Below, in pieces: positions 8,614 through 17,336 of a stretch of DNA of 64,000 nt. The translations under genes and the position numbers were made by a program. The notes beneath the pieces were generated by a model. The model worked only from the letters and a program-made list of their open reading frames with translations, searched no databases and had not been told where the DNA came from. Location of the stretch: the NCBI RefSeq assembly GCF_002263515.1, contig NZ_CP022752.1:3224001-3288000 (forward strand), in the 5' to 3' direction. This stretch comes from Actinopolyspora erythraea (GTDB taxonomy: Bacteria > Actinomycetota > Actinomycetes > Mycobacteriales > Pseudonocardiaceae). Within the stretch, counting starts at the first letter, position 1; each line of letters begins with the position of its first letter.

Positions 8614-9930
8614 TCACCATCCCGGGTTCTCGGCCCTTCGACCACCACCCGGAGGTGACGAATCCGATAACTCCTGTCCGCCGTGCGGTGTACTGCCCAC
8701 CGCCTCCGCTGCCGTCGCCCGCGGTCGGGGACGGTCCATCTCCCGCCAGCTCCTCCCGAGCACCGGCATCACCAGCACCACCAGATAGGCCACGGCCGTG
8801 CAGCTCAACGTGGCACGCAGCCCGAGGGAGTCCACCGCCAACCCGCCGAACAGCACTCCCAGCGGGGTGCCGCCCTGTGCGACGAGGGTTGTCAGGCTCA
8901 GCACTCGACCGCGCAGTTCGGCCGGTACTCGCTCGTAGGTCACGGCGGCCAGGATCGGGTTGATCATCCCGGCGAGCAGTCCGCCCACCACCACCACGCC
9001 GAACAGCACCGCGAATCCGGCGCCTCCGGCCAGCGCGAGGTGCGGCGGTACCGGACCCAGCGCGAAGGCGAACACGAACAGGGCTCTTCGGCGCCGCACC
9101 CGAGCACCGAGCCAGGTGAACAGCAGATTCCCCGTCAGTGCGGCTCCGCCCAGCGCGCCGACCAGCACACCGAGTGCCACGGAGTCGTGCAGGACCCGAG
9201 CCGAGTAGGTGGGCAGGAAGACACCCGTGAACGCGAGGTCGAGCGTGTTGGTCAACAGCAGCAGCCCCATGATCCCGGCGATCAGTCGGTCGCGGCGGAG
9301 ATAACCGAGTCCCGCCGCGTACCGGCGCGAGAATCCTTCGCACTCCCCGGCCCCCGAGACGGTCACCCCGTGACAGGCGTAGGCCACGAGCGACGCGGAG
9401 AACAGCATCGTCGCGGTGCTGATCCAGAGCACTCCCGAAGGGTCGAACAGCGCCAGCGCACCACCGGCCAGCGGTGCTCCCGACAGGTGGCCCGCCCGGA
9501 GTGCGGCGTCCATGCCGCCCGCACCGCGCTCCATGGCCACCCCCGCCCTGGTGACCAGCTCAGGGACGGCGACCCGGCGCGCGGTCTGACCGGGCTCGCG
9601 GAACGCTCCGAACGCGCCGGCCAGCAGCACCAGCGACCAGAGCGCGAGCCCGGTGGTGGCCTGCGCCAACGGGATCGCGCCGACGCACAGCGCGGCGCCC
9701 AGGTCGGCCAGTGGAGCGGTCCGTGCCGGTCCGGCTCGGTCGATCAGTGGCCCACCGAGCGCGGCGGTCAGCAGCATCCCCGCGAGTTCGGCCGCGGTGA
9801 CCATGCCCACGTTCGCCGCGCTTCCGGTGGTCATGAGCACGAACCACGGAATCGCCACGAACCCGGCCGCGCTGGCGGTGCTGACGGTGCCGGTCGACAA
9901 CCACAGCGTCAGCAGCCGTAATCGGTTCAT
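8614..9930 (-). CDS. MFS transporter
   Basis: Twelve-segment major facilitator permease of 438 residues, probably a proton-driven drug or metabolite exporter. Hydrophobic segments alternate with the typical basic loops; the cytoplasmic loop GARVRRRRALFVF between segments 7 and 8 and the GPLIDRAGPARTAPLADL loop between 2 and 3 match the MFS A-motif area. A 40-residue hydrophilic tail ends the protein. It overlaps the stop of the winged-helix regulator by four bases (ATGA), so the pair is co-translated. This is the common layout of an exporter controlled by its own repressor. A strong hairpin terminator follows directly. Confidence 0.9.
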   Translation of the reverse strand: MNRLRLLTLWLSTGTVSTASAAGFVAIPWFVLMTTGSAANVGMVTAAELAGMLLTAALGGPLIDRAGPARTAPLADLGAALCVGAIPLAQATTGLALWSLVLLAGAFGAFREPGQTARRVAVPELVTRAGVAMERGAGGMDAALRAGHLSGAPLAGGALALFDPSGVLWISTATMLFSASLVAYACHGVTVSGAGECEGFSRRYAAGLGYLRRDRLIAGIMGLLLLTNTLDLAFTGVFLPTYSARVLHDSVALGVLVGALGGAALTGNLLFTWLGARVRRRRALFVFAFALGPVPPHLALAGGAGFAVLFGVVVVGGLLAGMINPILAAVTYERVPAELRGRVLSLTTLVAQGGTPLGVLFGGLAVDSLGLRATLSCTAVAYLVVLVMPVLGRSWREMDRPRPRATAAEAVGSTPHGGQELSDSSPPGGGRRAENPGW

Positions 9931-10493
9931 TCCCGCCGCTCCCCTCGCGGGAAGGCCCGAAGCTGCACCAGCACCGGTTCGTCACCGGGTTCGGGATCGC
10001 GGCGGTAGCGTTCCACGAGTCTGCCCGCTTCGGCCGTGAACTCGGCCAGTTCGGCGTGTGGGAGGGACAGCACCCAGTCCGACAGTTCCGAGGCCTCGAT
10101 CCACTCACCGGGCCACTCCGGCAGCGTGGCCAGGAACCGGGTGAGTTCGCGGTGGTGGTTGGCGGCCACCTCGTGCAGCAGGGTGCTCAGCGCCGGGCCG
10201 AGTTCGGCGTCGGCGCTGAAGCTCTCCGGGCGAAGCGCGGTTTCCGAGTGCACCGCCCGCCACCAGCGTTCCCGGCGGTTGCCGCGTTCGGTGTCCTGCT
10301 CGACGAAACCGTGCTCGGCGAGCTGCCGCAGGTGCCAGCTGGTGGTTCCCGAGCGTTGCTCGAACCGCTCGGCCAGCTGCGTGGCAGTGGCCGGACCGCT
10401 CGCGCGCAGCTCGCCGAGGATCCGGATCCGCAGCGGGTGGGCCAGGGCGCGCAGGCTCGCCGCGTCGAGTTCGTAGCTGTCCCGTTCGGTCAC
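9927..10493 (-). CDS. ArsR-like winged-helix transcriptional regulator
   Basis: DNA-binding regulator of 188 residues. The winged helix spans about residues 8-75: LRALAHPLRIRILGELRASG, ATQLAERF and the recognition helix GTTSWHLRQLAEHGFVEQ, followed by the wing NRRERWWRAV. This is the HTH_20/ArsR-type used by MarR-like or drug-sensing repressors. The C-terminal half is helical and could bind a ligand. GTG 10493 (VTERDSYELD) is chosen over the longer upstream frame because the latter would run through the palindromic operator at 10506-10545. It is the first gene of an operon with the MFS transporter and very likely autoregulates it. Confidence 0.88.
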   Translation of the reverse strand: MTERDSYELDAASLRALAHPLRIRILGELRASGPATATQLAERFEQRSGTTSWHLRQLAEHGFVEQDTERGNRRERWWRAVHSETALRPESFSADAELGPALSTLLHEVAANHHRELTRFLATLPEWPGEWIEASELSDWVLSLPHAELAEFTAEAGRLVERYRRDPEPGDEPVLVQLRAFPRGERRE

Positions 10494-10505
10494 CCGTCGA
10501 ACCCT

Positions 10506-10545
10506 AATCCACCAAGAGAACTCTGCGAAGTTCCCTTGGTGGATT
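10506..10545. promoter_or_regulatory. 40-bp near-perfect palindromic operator
   Basis: AATCCACCAAGAGAACT (10506-10522) and AGTTCCCTTGGTGGATT (10529-10545) are inverted repeats with 16 of 17 positions matching and a six-base centre. The site ends 12 bases before the GTG start of the winged-helix regulator. It would be the binding site of a dimer or pair of dimers of that regulator. It is also markedly less GC-rich than its surroundings. Confidence 0.8.
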
Positions 10546-10609
10546 GCGTTGTTCCGGATCCCGGAAACGGCGCGTGGTCCGGCGAGCGGGCCCGACTTCC
10601 CGGAGACGG

Positions 10610-10948
10610 TCAGCCCGACGACTTGAGCACGGCCAGGACCGACATAGCCGCGACGATCAACACGAGAACCCAGCACAATCCGGGCCTGCGAGCCACCGGA
10701 CCGGCGAACGCCCTTCCGAGTACCGCGCTGAGCACCGCGAAGGGGACGACGAAAAGGGCGAGGGAGTAGAAGAGGGCATCGTAGAGGGGCAGGAACGAAG
10801 CGACGAATCCCGCCACCGCACCCGCCAGCGCGAAGGCCAGCAGCGTCAGCGGAAGTCGTGCTCGCGCGCAGATCCGTTCCGTCAGCAGGGCGAGCGGAAG
10901 GCCTGGGAACAGCACCACGGGCGCCGAAACCCCGGTGATCGCCGTCAC
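10610..10948 (-). CDS. Small membrane protein of unknown function
   Basis: Predicted 112-residue membrane protein with about three to four hydrophobic segments (for example VSAPVVLFPGLPLALL, LLAFALAGAVAGFVASFL, ALFVVPFAVLSAVLG and LCWVLVLIVAAMSVLAVL). No family is recognised. It starts at GTG 10948, three bases past the stop of another small hydrophobic reading frame upstream, which suggests they are translated together. The hydrophobic pattern and third-position GC support coding, but the start region has no clean ribosome-binding site. Confidence 0.5.
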   Translation of the reverse strand: MTAITGVSAPVVLFPGLPLALLTERICARARLPLTLLAFALAGAVAGFVASFLPLYDALFYSLALFVVPFAVLSAVLGRAFAGPVARRPGLCWVLVLIVAAMSVLAVLKSSG

Positions 10949-10951
10949 TCC

Positions 10952-11116
10952 CTAGGTCACTTCCCGAATCCTGTCCTGCCAGTCGAGGTATCCGGTACTC
11001 ACCAACCCCAGCAGCGCGAAACAGGCCGGTGTGGTCAGCACCGCGACCGCCGTTCCGGCGAGCACTTTCCTCGACGGAGGTGGAAAACTCGCGTTCGAAC
11101 GTTTTTCATGATCCAC
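10952..11116 (-). CDS. Possible very small membrane protein
   Basis: A 54-residue frame from GTG 11116. A basic N-terminus (HEKRSNASFPPPSRK) is followed by one hydrophobic stretch of about 23 residues (VLAGTAVAVLTTPACFALLG) and the tail YLDWQDRIREVT. It ends three bases before the next small membrane gene starts. No family is recognised and no ribosome-binding site is clear. The reading frame extends upstream without a stop, so the true start is uncertain. Confidence 0.35.
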   Translation of the reverse strand: MDHEKRSNASFPPPSRKVLAGTAVAVLTTPACFALLGLVSTGYLDWQDRIREVT

Positions 11117-11307
11117 CCGTGGAGGGTGACACGGCGAAGCGGAACGCGCGGGCGGTTCGGACCAGGACCACCCCGCCACGACATGAGAAACGGCACACCC
11201 GCCCCGTCGTGGCTGACTTCGCCTCCGGCCGGGACGAGAACCGCCACACCGGTCCGAGCCACCCGCCGGAGAGCGTGCCGAACCGGCAGCGTGACAAGCT
11301 GAGCGGC

Positions 11308-12270
11308 GTGAAGTCATCGGTGATGCTGCTCGACTCGGCCGGAATCTGGTTCCGCTCCTACTACGCGCTGCCGGAGTCACTGACCTCCCCGGACGGAACG
11401 CCGGTGAACGCGGTGCGCGGGTTCTGCGACATGCTCGCGAAACTGCTCACCGAACGCGGACCGCACCGCCTGGTGGCCTGCCTGGACAACGACTGGCGCC
11501 CCGAGTTCCGGGTGCGCGCGCTGCCCTCGTACAAGGCACACCGGGTGGCCGAGCCCGCTCCGGAGACCGGAACAACGAACACCGGGACGGCGGAGGAGGC
11601 GGTTCCCGACACGCTGGAACCGCAGATTCCGGTGATCCTGGAGCTGCTGGCCGCCCTGGGCATCGACACCGCCGAGGCCGAGGGCCACGAGGCCGACGAC
11701 GTCATCGCGACGCTGGTGGCGCGGGAGGACACCGACCCGGTAGAGGTGATCACCGGCGACCGCGATCTGTTCCAGTTGGTAAGGGACTCTCCCACCAGCT
11801 CCCGGGTCGTCTACATCGGTGGCGGACTGGCCAAGGCACAGGACTACGGCCCTACGGAGCTGGCGCAGCGCTACGAGCTGCCCACCGAGAACGCCGGCCG
11901 CGCCTACGCCGAGATGGCTGTGCTGCGAGGCGACCCCTCCGACGGACTGCCCGGTGTGGCCGGGATAGGGGAGAAGACGGCTGCCAAACTGATCACCCGG
12001 TTCGGCTCACTGGCCGAACTGCGCGCGGCGGCCGAGGCCGGGGACCCCGGGTTGACCAACCGCAACCGGGAGAGGCTGCTGGAGGCCGCCGAGTACCTCG
12101 ACGCCGCGCCGACAGTGGTCAACACGGTGACCGACTCCCCGGTGACCCACAGCCTTCCCACCGACGCGAAACCGGTTACCGCGCTGGACACCGGGCGGGT
12201 CCGCGAGTTGCAGCGGGAATGGGGCCTCGGCAGCCCCGTGGACCGGCTGCTCGCCGCGTTGGCGGACTGA
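11308..12270 (+). CDS. Stand-alone 5'-3' exonuclease (FEN/PIN fold)
   Basis: Structure-specific 5' nuclease related to the N-terminal domain of DNA polymerase I, here a separate protein of about 320 residues. Acidic metal-binding residues are visible in MLLDSAGIWFRSYYAL, ACLDNDWRPEFR, EGHEADDVIATL and ITGDRDLFQLV, followed by the helix-3-turn-helix in GIGEKTAAKLI. It probably removes RNA primers or flaps in replication and repair. GTG 11308 is chosen because the conserved fold begins immediately; the frame is open further upstream but that part is low-complexity. The same gene (Rv2090) lies next to pepE and helY in mycobacteria. It converges on the Eis-like gene. Confidence 0.88.
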   Translation: MKSSVMLLDSAGIWFRSYYALPESLTSPDGTPVNAVRGFCDMLAKLLTERGPHRLVACLDNDWRPEFRVRALPSYKAHRVAEPAPETGTTNTGTAEEAVPDTLEPQIPVILELLAALGIDTAEAEGHEADDVIATLVAREDTDPVEVITGDRDLFQLVRDSPTSSRVVYIGGGLAKAQDYGPTELAQRYELPTENAGRAYAEMAVLRGDPSDGLPGVAGIGEKTAAKLITRFGSLAELRAAAEAGDPGLTNRNRERLLEAAEYLDAAPTVVNTVTDSPVTHSLPTDAKPVTALDTGRVRELQREWGLGSPVDRLLAALAD

Positions 12271-12367
12271 GCTTCCCCGAGACGGTGGGACACAGTGCTC
12301 CACTCGGAGGCTCCCTCCCGGTCAGAGCACCCGAACACGCGCGCGGAGTCCGGCGGGCTCCCGGAAG

Positions 12368-13582
12368 TCAGAAGTGGGTGCCGCACCAGGAGTAGCGGCC
12401 GGTGGCGAACAGCGCGTCGGCCACCGACAGCGCCGCCGGGTCGTGGACCGCGAGCAGGTTCGCGTCAGCCAGGGTGGACGAAGCGACCTCGCCGAACAGC
12501 AGCGGAGCGAGCAGCGCGACATCGAGGCTCAGCTGCGCTTCCCGCTCCACGCGCTCGACCCCGTCAGGGCCCACCAGGTAGCGGCCCTCGTTGTGCGGCA
12601 GCGTGGTGTCGCGCACCTCGAGCACGACGGCCTCGGAACCACCGTAGTCACGCCCGCGCAACGCGGCGGTGACGTCCACCGGACGCACCCACAGGTCGTC
12701 GTAGACGTCCCGGACGCGGCACTGTCGGCTGTCGGTCAACCACCACTCCAGCGGCTCGTCGAGCGGCCGTTCGATCGCCACGACCTCGTCCACCAGATCG
12801 ATGCCGAGCAGGAACCGCCACAGCTCGCAGCGGGCCGCCGAACTCGCAGCGCACATGTCCAGCAACCGGAGGGTGGTGCGGCCGTCGCCGAACCTGGGGT
12901 CGTTGCTGTGCACCGTCCAGATCGCGAACCCGTCGTCGTCACCGGACTCGTCGCGGTGCACGGCGATCACGATGGGCTCCCCGCTCGGGTCGTCCCGACG
13001 CAGCCGCGTCTCCCACCAGGCCGACGGCCGAGAGATCATACCCGCCCGGGACGGCATCCCCCGGTAGATACCGGGCAGCAGTTCCCGCGCGCTTTCGGGA
13101 TCGACCAGGCGCACCTCACCACCACCGGGAGCGTCCTCGCGCAGTTTCGCACTCGCCTTCTCCAGACGCACCGTTCGCGCCCTGGTGGCGACGCCGTAGC
13201 CGAAGCGCCCGTAGATAGGGGTTTCCGAGGCGTGCAGCATGGCGATGGCCTCACCTTCCTGCCACGCCTCGTTCAACTGGGCACGCATAAGGTGAGTCAG
13301 CACACCCCTGCGGGTCCGATCCGCCCGGACCCCCACCGCGGTCACGGCCGCGGCGGGCAGCTCAGCGCCTCCCGGCAGCACCACCGAACTCGGAAACGCC
13401 ATCGCGGTCCCGGCCAGCGCACCATCGATGTGGTCGCCCCAGACACGACCGAACTCGTAAGGGGGCGCCATGCGCCACCAGGCGGAGTCCGTCGCGGCGG
13501 GCATGTGCAACGCGGCTCGGAACAGGTCGTGCGCGGCGCGGTACTCGGACTCCACCAGCGGTCGGACGTCGTGCTCGGTCAC
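12368..13582 (-). CDS. eis: Eis-family GNAT N-acetyltransferase
   Basis: Acetyl-CoA-dependent N-acetyltransferase of the Eis family (enhanced intracellular survival), 404 residues. Members consist of two GNAT domains and a C-terminal sterol-carrier-like domain and acetylate aminoglycosides and lysines. The acetyl-CoA loop is seen in VGVRADRTRRGVLTHLM (about residues 85-101). The catalytic Tyr lies in the family-typical IYGRFGYGVAT. The extreme C-terminus SWCGTHF ends in Phe, whose carboxylate acts as the general base in M. tuberculosis Eis. The natural substrate is unknown here. It is not the M. tuberculosis eis locus by synteny; it lies convergent with the exonuclease. Confidence 0.88.
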   Translation of the reverse strand: MTEHDVRPLVESEYRAAHDLFRAALHMPAATDSAWWRMAPPYEFGRVWGDHIDGALAGTAMAFPSSVVLPGGAELPAAAVTAVGVRADRTRRGVLTHLMRAQLNEAWQEGEAIAMLHASETPIYGRFGYGVATRARTVRLEKASAKLREDAPGGGEVRLVDPESARELLPGIYRGMPSRAGMISRPSAWWETRLRRDDPSGEPIVIAVHRDESGDDDGFAIWTVHSNDPRFGDGRTTLRLLDMCAASSAARCELWRFLLGIDLVDEVVAIERPLDEPLEWWLTDSRQCRVRDVYDDLWVRPVDVTAALRGRDYGGSEAVVLEVRDTTLPHNEGRYLVGPDGVERVEREAQLSLDVALLAPLLFGEVASSTLADANLLAVHDPAALSVADALFATGRYSWCGTHF

Positions 13583-13686
13583 GTGTTCATGATGCCGCCG
13601 ATGCTCCGCACGGTCGAACGATTTAACAGCCCCCGTGACGCGTTCCAGTGGGGAGTCGAAGGACCGAGACCGACCCGACCGGTTTC

Positions 13687-13706
13687 ACCGGGTCTCCGGA
13701 CCCGGT
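13687..13706 (-). terminator. Terminator-like hairpin after the DUF4333 gene
   Basis: A perfect 8-bp stem ACCGGGTC (13687-13694) and GACCCGGT (13699-13706) with a TCCG tetraloop lies 20 bases past the stop of the DUF4333 gene. Confidence 0.65.
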
Positions 13707-13726
13707 CCCCGGAACCGGAGGTGGTC

Positions 13727-14233
13727 TCACCGCGGCCTGTCGACCGCGTAGGTCCCGTCCGTGTCCCGCACCACGACCCGGACCTCCTTACCGACTCCAC
13801 CCACCCGCAGCACGCAGGTGAAGCTGTGTCCGACGCGTACCGGCTCGCCCTCCGGGCAGTCGACCGACTCGATTCCGTCCACGCCGTAGGAATCACGAGC
13901 GACCTGGCGCACCCCCTGCTGCACCGAGTCGGCCTCCAGCACCGTGCGGTAGAACCAGCCGGGTGTCACGAATCCCAGGAACGCTCCCACCAGCACCGCG
14001 GGCAGCAGCACCAAGACGAGCAGCCAGGGCCACAACCGACGGCGACGCCGCCCGGGAACACCTCCACTCGGCCCGCCGCCCGGAGTCGGAGCCCCCGGAT
14101 GACCACGGCCACTTTCCACCGGGTACGCCCCCGAACCCCACTGCTCGAAACCGACACCGTAGGAGCTCCGGTTCCCGTACCACTGCCGTTCGTCCGACTG
14201 CCAGGGCGGTAACGAGCCGTGGGGATTGCTCAT
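13727..14233 (-). CDS. Membrane-anchored DUF4333 protein
   Basis: A 168-residue protein with a Gly/Pro/Ser-rich cytoplasmic N-terminus (residues 1-58), a basic RRRRR cluster, one membrane helix (about 64-84, LWPWLLVLVLLPAVLVGAFLG) and an extracytoplasmic DUF4333 domain. That domain contains its usual cysteine pair in VDCPEG and FTCVLRV. The function of the family is unknown. ATG 14233 (MSNPHGS) was preferred to a longer frame because the longer N-terminus is low-complexity. Rv2091c, a membrane protein, lies at the same place next to helY in M. tuberculosis. Confidence 0.82.
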   Translation of the reverse strand: MSNPHGSLPPWQSDERQWYGNRSSYGVGFEQWGSGAYPVESGRGHPGAPTPGGGPSGGVPGRRRRRLWPWLLVLVLLPAVLVGAFLGFVTPGWFYRTVLEADSVQQGVRQVARDSYGVDGIESVDCPEGEPVRVGHSFTCVLRVGGVGKEVRVVVRDTDGTYAVDRPR

Positions 14234-14357
14234 GTGCGCCTTTCGACGGGAGGTCAGCTCGCGTCGGCTCGGCCGACGCCGAGGTCCGATCCAACCACAA
14301 CCGGCGAGAGCGATCGGAGGTGGGCACCAGGCGGCACGGCTCAGCCCGACGTCCCGA

Positions 14358-14412
14358 GCTCCCCGCGAGGGGAGCCGACGTCGGCCCCGCCGGAACGAGA
14401 TGTGGCGGGGCC
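14358..14412 (-). terminator. Double hairpin downstream of helY
   Basis: Two hairpins follow the helY stop. GGCCCCGCC (14383-14391) pairs perfectly with GGCGGGGCC (14404-14412), and GCTCCCC (14358-14364) with GGGGAGC (14369-14375) around a GCGA loop. They lie 55-110 bases beyond the stop and probably end the tatA-tatC-helY transcript. Confidence 0.65.
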
Positions 14413-14467
14413 ACCGCAGCACGGCACCCCCGGAGAACCGAACTCGCCGAGTCTCACGCTCCAGAGC

Positions 14468-17266
14468 TCAGACGGACCCGGCGGCCACCACACCACGCCG
14501 GATACCGTTGATCGCCTTGCCCGCAGTCGAGCCGACCGGATCCTGCCTGCCGAGGACCTCACGGATCTGGTCCAGCAGATCGACCACCTGCCTGCACCAA
14601 CGCACGAAGTCACCCGCGGAGAGCTCGTGGCCCGCCGAGGCGGAGGCGGTGAGCACCCTCTCCAGCGAGTCCCCCCTGGCCCAGCGGTAGACCGGCCAGG
14701 CGAAGCCCGCATCGGGTTCCCGGGTGCGGTCCAGCTTGTGCCTGCGCTCGTCCTCCTCCAGCTCCGCCCAGAGCTCCCAGGTGGCCGAGAGCGCTTCGGA
14801 GACGGCACCCGGCGGGACCTCCGGAACCAGGGGCGCATCGCCCCTGGACTCGTAGACCAGCGCGGAGACCACCGCTGCCAGCTGGGCCGGTTGCAACGCA
14901 CGCCACTTGCCCACCCGGAGACACTCCGCGAGCAGCAGGTCGGACTCGCTGTAGAGCCGTGCCAGCCGGTTGCCGTGGTCGGTGACCGGCTCGTCCGGGT
15001 TGTGCGGATCCAGGTAGTGCCGCTCCCCCAACAACGCGGTGATCCGGTCGAAGGAGCGCACCAGCGAGTTCGTGGTGGCTGCCACCTTCTGCCTGACCTG
15101 CTCGGTCTCCCGGCGCAACCGCTCGTGACGCTCCGCCCACCTGGCGTGGTTCTCGCGCTCGTCACAGCCGTGGCAGGGGTGGGCCCGCATCGCTCTGCGC
15201 AGGCTGGCCAGCTCCTGGTCCTCCCCCGAGGAGGAGCCCTTCCTGCCGCGTCGTTTCCCCGTGGGGACGGCATCGCTCTCCCGGAGCGTGTTCGCGAGTT
15301 GGCGCCGTGACTTCGGGGAACGGACGTCGACGTACTTGGGCAGTTTGATCCTGTCCTGGGGTTCGACGGGGTCGGTGAAGTCCGCGACCGAGACCCGGCC
15401 GGACCAGCGGTCCTCGGTGACCACCAGCGGGCGTGGCTCGCCCATGGGATCCAGGCCCGGATCGACGACCACGGCCAGCCCCGAGCGCTTGCCGGCGGGG
15501 ATGGTGATCACGTCGCCCTTGCGCAGCTTCTCGAGCGACTTGGCCGCCTCGGCACGACGCGCCGCCTTGTTCTGCTTGGCGAGCTCCTTCTCCCTGTCGG
15601 AGATGCGGCGGCGCAGGTCGAAGTACTCGGCGAAGTCCCCCTGGTCGCACCGCATCGCTTCCGCGTAACCGTCGAGTGCGGCGGTGTTTCGTTCCACCCG
15701 CCTGGACTGGCCCACGACGGAACGATCGGCCTGGAACTGCGCGAACGACTGCTCGAGCAGCTCACGCGCGGCGTCGGTGCCGAGCCGACCGACCAGGTTG
15801 ACCGCCATGTTGTAGCCGGGCCGGAAGGAGGAGCGCAGCGGATAGGTACGCGTCGAGGCCAGACCCGCCACCTGCTTGGGGTCCATGCCCGACTGCCAGA
15901 CCACGACCGCGTGACCGTCCACGTCGATCCCCCGTCGACCGGCACGTCCCGTGAGCTGGGTGTACTCACCGGGAGTGAGATCGACGTGCGACTCCCCGTT
16001 GAATTTCACCAGCTTTTCCAGGACCACGGTGCGAGCGGGCATGTTGATGCCCAGCGCCAACGTCTCGGTGGCGAACACCGCCTTGACCAACCCCCGGACG
16101 AAGAGCTCCTCGACGGTCTCCTTGAAAGCTGGGAGCAGCCCCGCGTGGTGGGCCGCCACGCCTCGTTCGAGGGCCTCTCGCCACTCCCAGTAGCCGAGCA
16201 CCTCCAGGTCCGCCTCGGGCAGCGTGCTGGTGTACTCCTCGATCACCGAGCGGATCTCGTCCAGTTCCTCCTCGGAGGTGAGCCGGAGCCCGGATCGCAC
16301 GCACTGGCCGACGGCCGCGTCACAACCCGCCCGGCTGAAGATGAACACGATGGCGGGAAGCAGTTCGGCCTCGTCGAGCTGGTTGAGCACATCCACCCGC
16401 GAGGGCTGGAAGAACTTCCCACCCCGGTTCTGCACCCGGCGCTTGCCGTCCCGGCCACGACGTACCCGACCGGGTGGCTCTCTGCTACGTCCCAGTTCCC
16501 GGGTGTGCCGCAGCAGGTCGGGATTGATCTTCAGCTCGCGGTTCTCGTCCTCGCCGCCGAAGAGGTCGAACATGCGGTTGCCCACCAGCATGTGCTGCCA
16601 CAGCGGCACCGGGCGGTGCTCGTCGACGACCACCGTGGTGTCGCCACGCACCTCCACCAGCCACTCGCCGAACTCCTCGGCGTTGCTCACCGTCGCCGAG
16701 AGGCTGGCGACCTGCACGTGCTGCGGCAGGTGCAGGATCACTTCCTCCCAGACCGCACCGCGGAACCGGTCGGCCAGGTAGTGCACCTCGTCCATGACGA
16801 CGTAGCCGAGCGCGTCCAGACTGCTCGAACCGGCGTAGAGCATGTTGCGCAACACCTCGGTGGTCATCACGACCACTTGGGCGTTGCCGTTGATGGAGGT
16901 GTCCCCCGTGAGCAACCCCACCGAACCGGCACCGTAGCGCTCGCACAGATCGGTGTACTTCTGGTTCGACAACGCCTTGATCGGCGTGGTGTAGAAGCAC
17001 TTGCGCCCACCGGCCAGGGCGAGGTTCACCGCGAATTCCCCGACCACGGTCTTGCCCGCACCGGTGGGTGCGCAGACGAGCACTCCGTGCCCGTCCTCGA
17101 GCGCCTGGCAGGCGGTTCGCTGGAACGGATCCAGTTCGAAGGACAGATCGATCGTGAAGGCCCGCAATCTCGGATGCGCACCCCGTTCCCGGTGTGCCGC
17201 ATGGCGTTCCGCCGGGGTCGCGGGCCCGGCACTCGTCTCCGTGGTTTCGATACGGCTGTCAGCCAC
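14468..17266 (-). CDS. helY: HelY, Ski2/Mtr4-like DEAD/DEAH-box helicase
   Basis: ATP-dependent RNA/DNA helicase of superfamily 2, 932 residues, related to eukaryotic Mtr4/Ski2. Walker A is APTGAGKT (about residues 66-73), the DExH box is VMDEVHYL, motif III SLSATVSN, and motif VI QLTGRAGRRGID. An insertion rich in Arg (PPGRVRRGRDGKRRVQ) follows RecA domain 1. The C-terminal third holds the DSHCT-type helical domain with the motif HPCHGCDERENHARW. GTG 17266 is the first start. It is the last gene of the tatA-tatC-helY series as in mycobacteria (Rv2092c). Its role, probably RNA processing or decay, is inferred from the family. Confidence 0.94.
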   Translation of the reverse strand: MADSRIETTETSAGPATPAERHAAHRERGAHPRLRAFTIDLSFELDPFQRTACQALEDGHGVLVCAPTGAGKTVVGEFAVNLALAGGRKCFYTTPIKALSNQKYTDLCERYGAGSVGLLTGDTSINGNAQVVVMTTEVLRNMLYAGSSSLDALGYVVMDEVHYLADRFRGAVWEEVILHLPQHVQVASLSATVSNAEEFGEWLVEVRGDTTVVVDEHRPVPLWQHMLVGNRMFDLFGGEDENRELKINPDLLRHTRELGRSREPPGRVRRGRDGKRRVQNRGGKFFQPSRVDVLNQLDEAELLPAIVFIFSRAGCDAAVGQCVRSGLRLTSEEELDEIRSVIEEYTSTLPEADLEVLGYWEWREALERGVAAHHAGLLPAFKETVEELFVRGLVKAVFATETLALGINMPARTVVLEKLVKFNGESHVDLTPGEYTQLTGRAGRRGIDVDGHAVVVWQSGMDPKQVAGLASTRTYPLRSSFRPGYNMAVNLVGRLGTDAARELLEQSFAQFQADRSVVGQSRRVERNTAALDGYAEAMRCDQGDFAEYFDLRRRISDREKELAKQNKAARRAEAAKSLEKLRKGDVITIPAGKRSGLAVVVDPGLDPMGEPRPLVVTEDRWSGRVSVADFTDPVEPQDRIKLPKYVDVRSPKSRRQLANTLRESDAVPTGKRRGRKGSSSGEDQELASLRRAMRAHPCHGCDERENHARWAERHERLRRETEQVRQKVAATTNSLVRSFDRITALLGERHYLDPHNPDEPVTDHGNRLARLYSESDLLLAECLRVGKWRALQPAQLAAVVSALVYESRGDAPLVPEVPPGAVSEALSATWELWAELEEDERRHKLDRTREPDAGFAWPVYRWARGDSLERVLTASASAGHELSAGDFVRWCRQVVDLLDQIREVLGRQDPVGSTAGKAINGIRRGVVAAGSV

Positions 17267-17336
17267 TCTCCCAGACTTTCATATCTCGGCCGTGAACGTG
17301 TCCGCCACACTGACACCCAGGCCGCCCAGGAACCGG

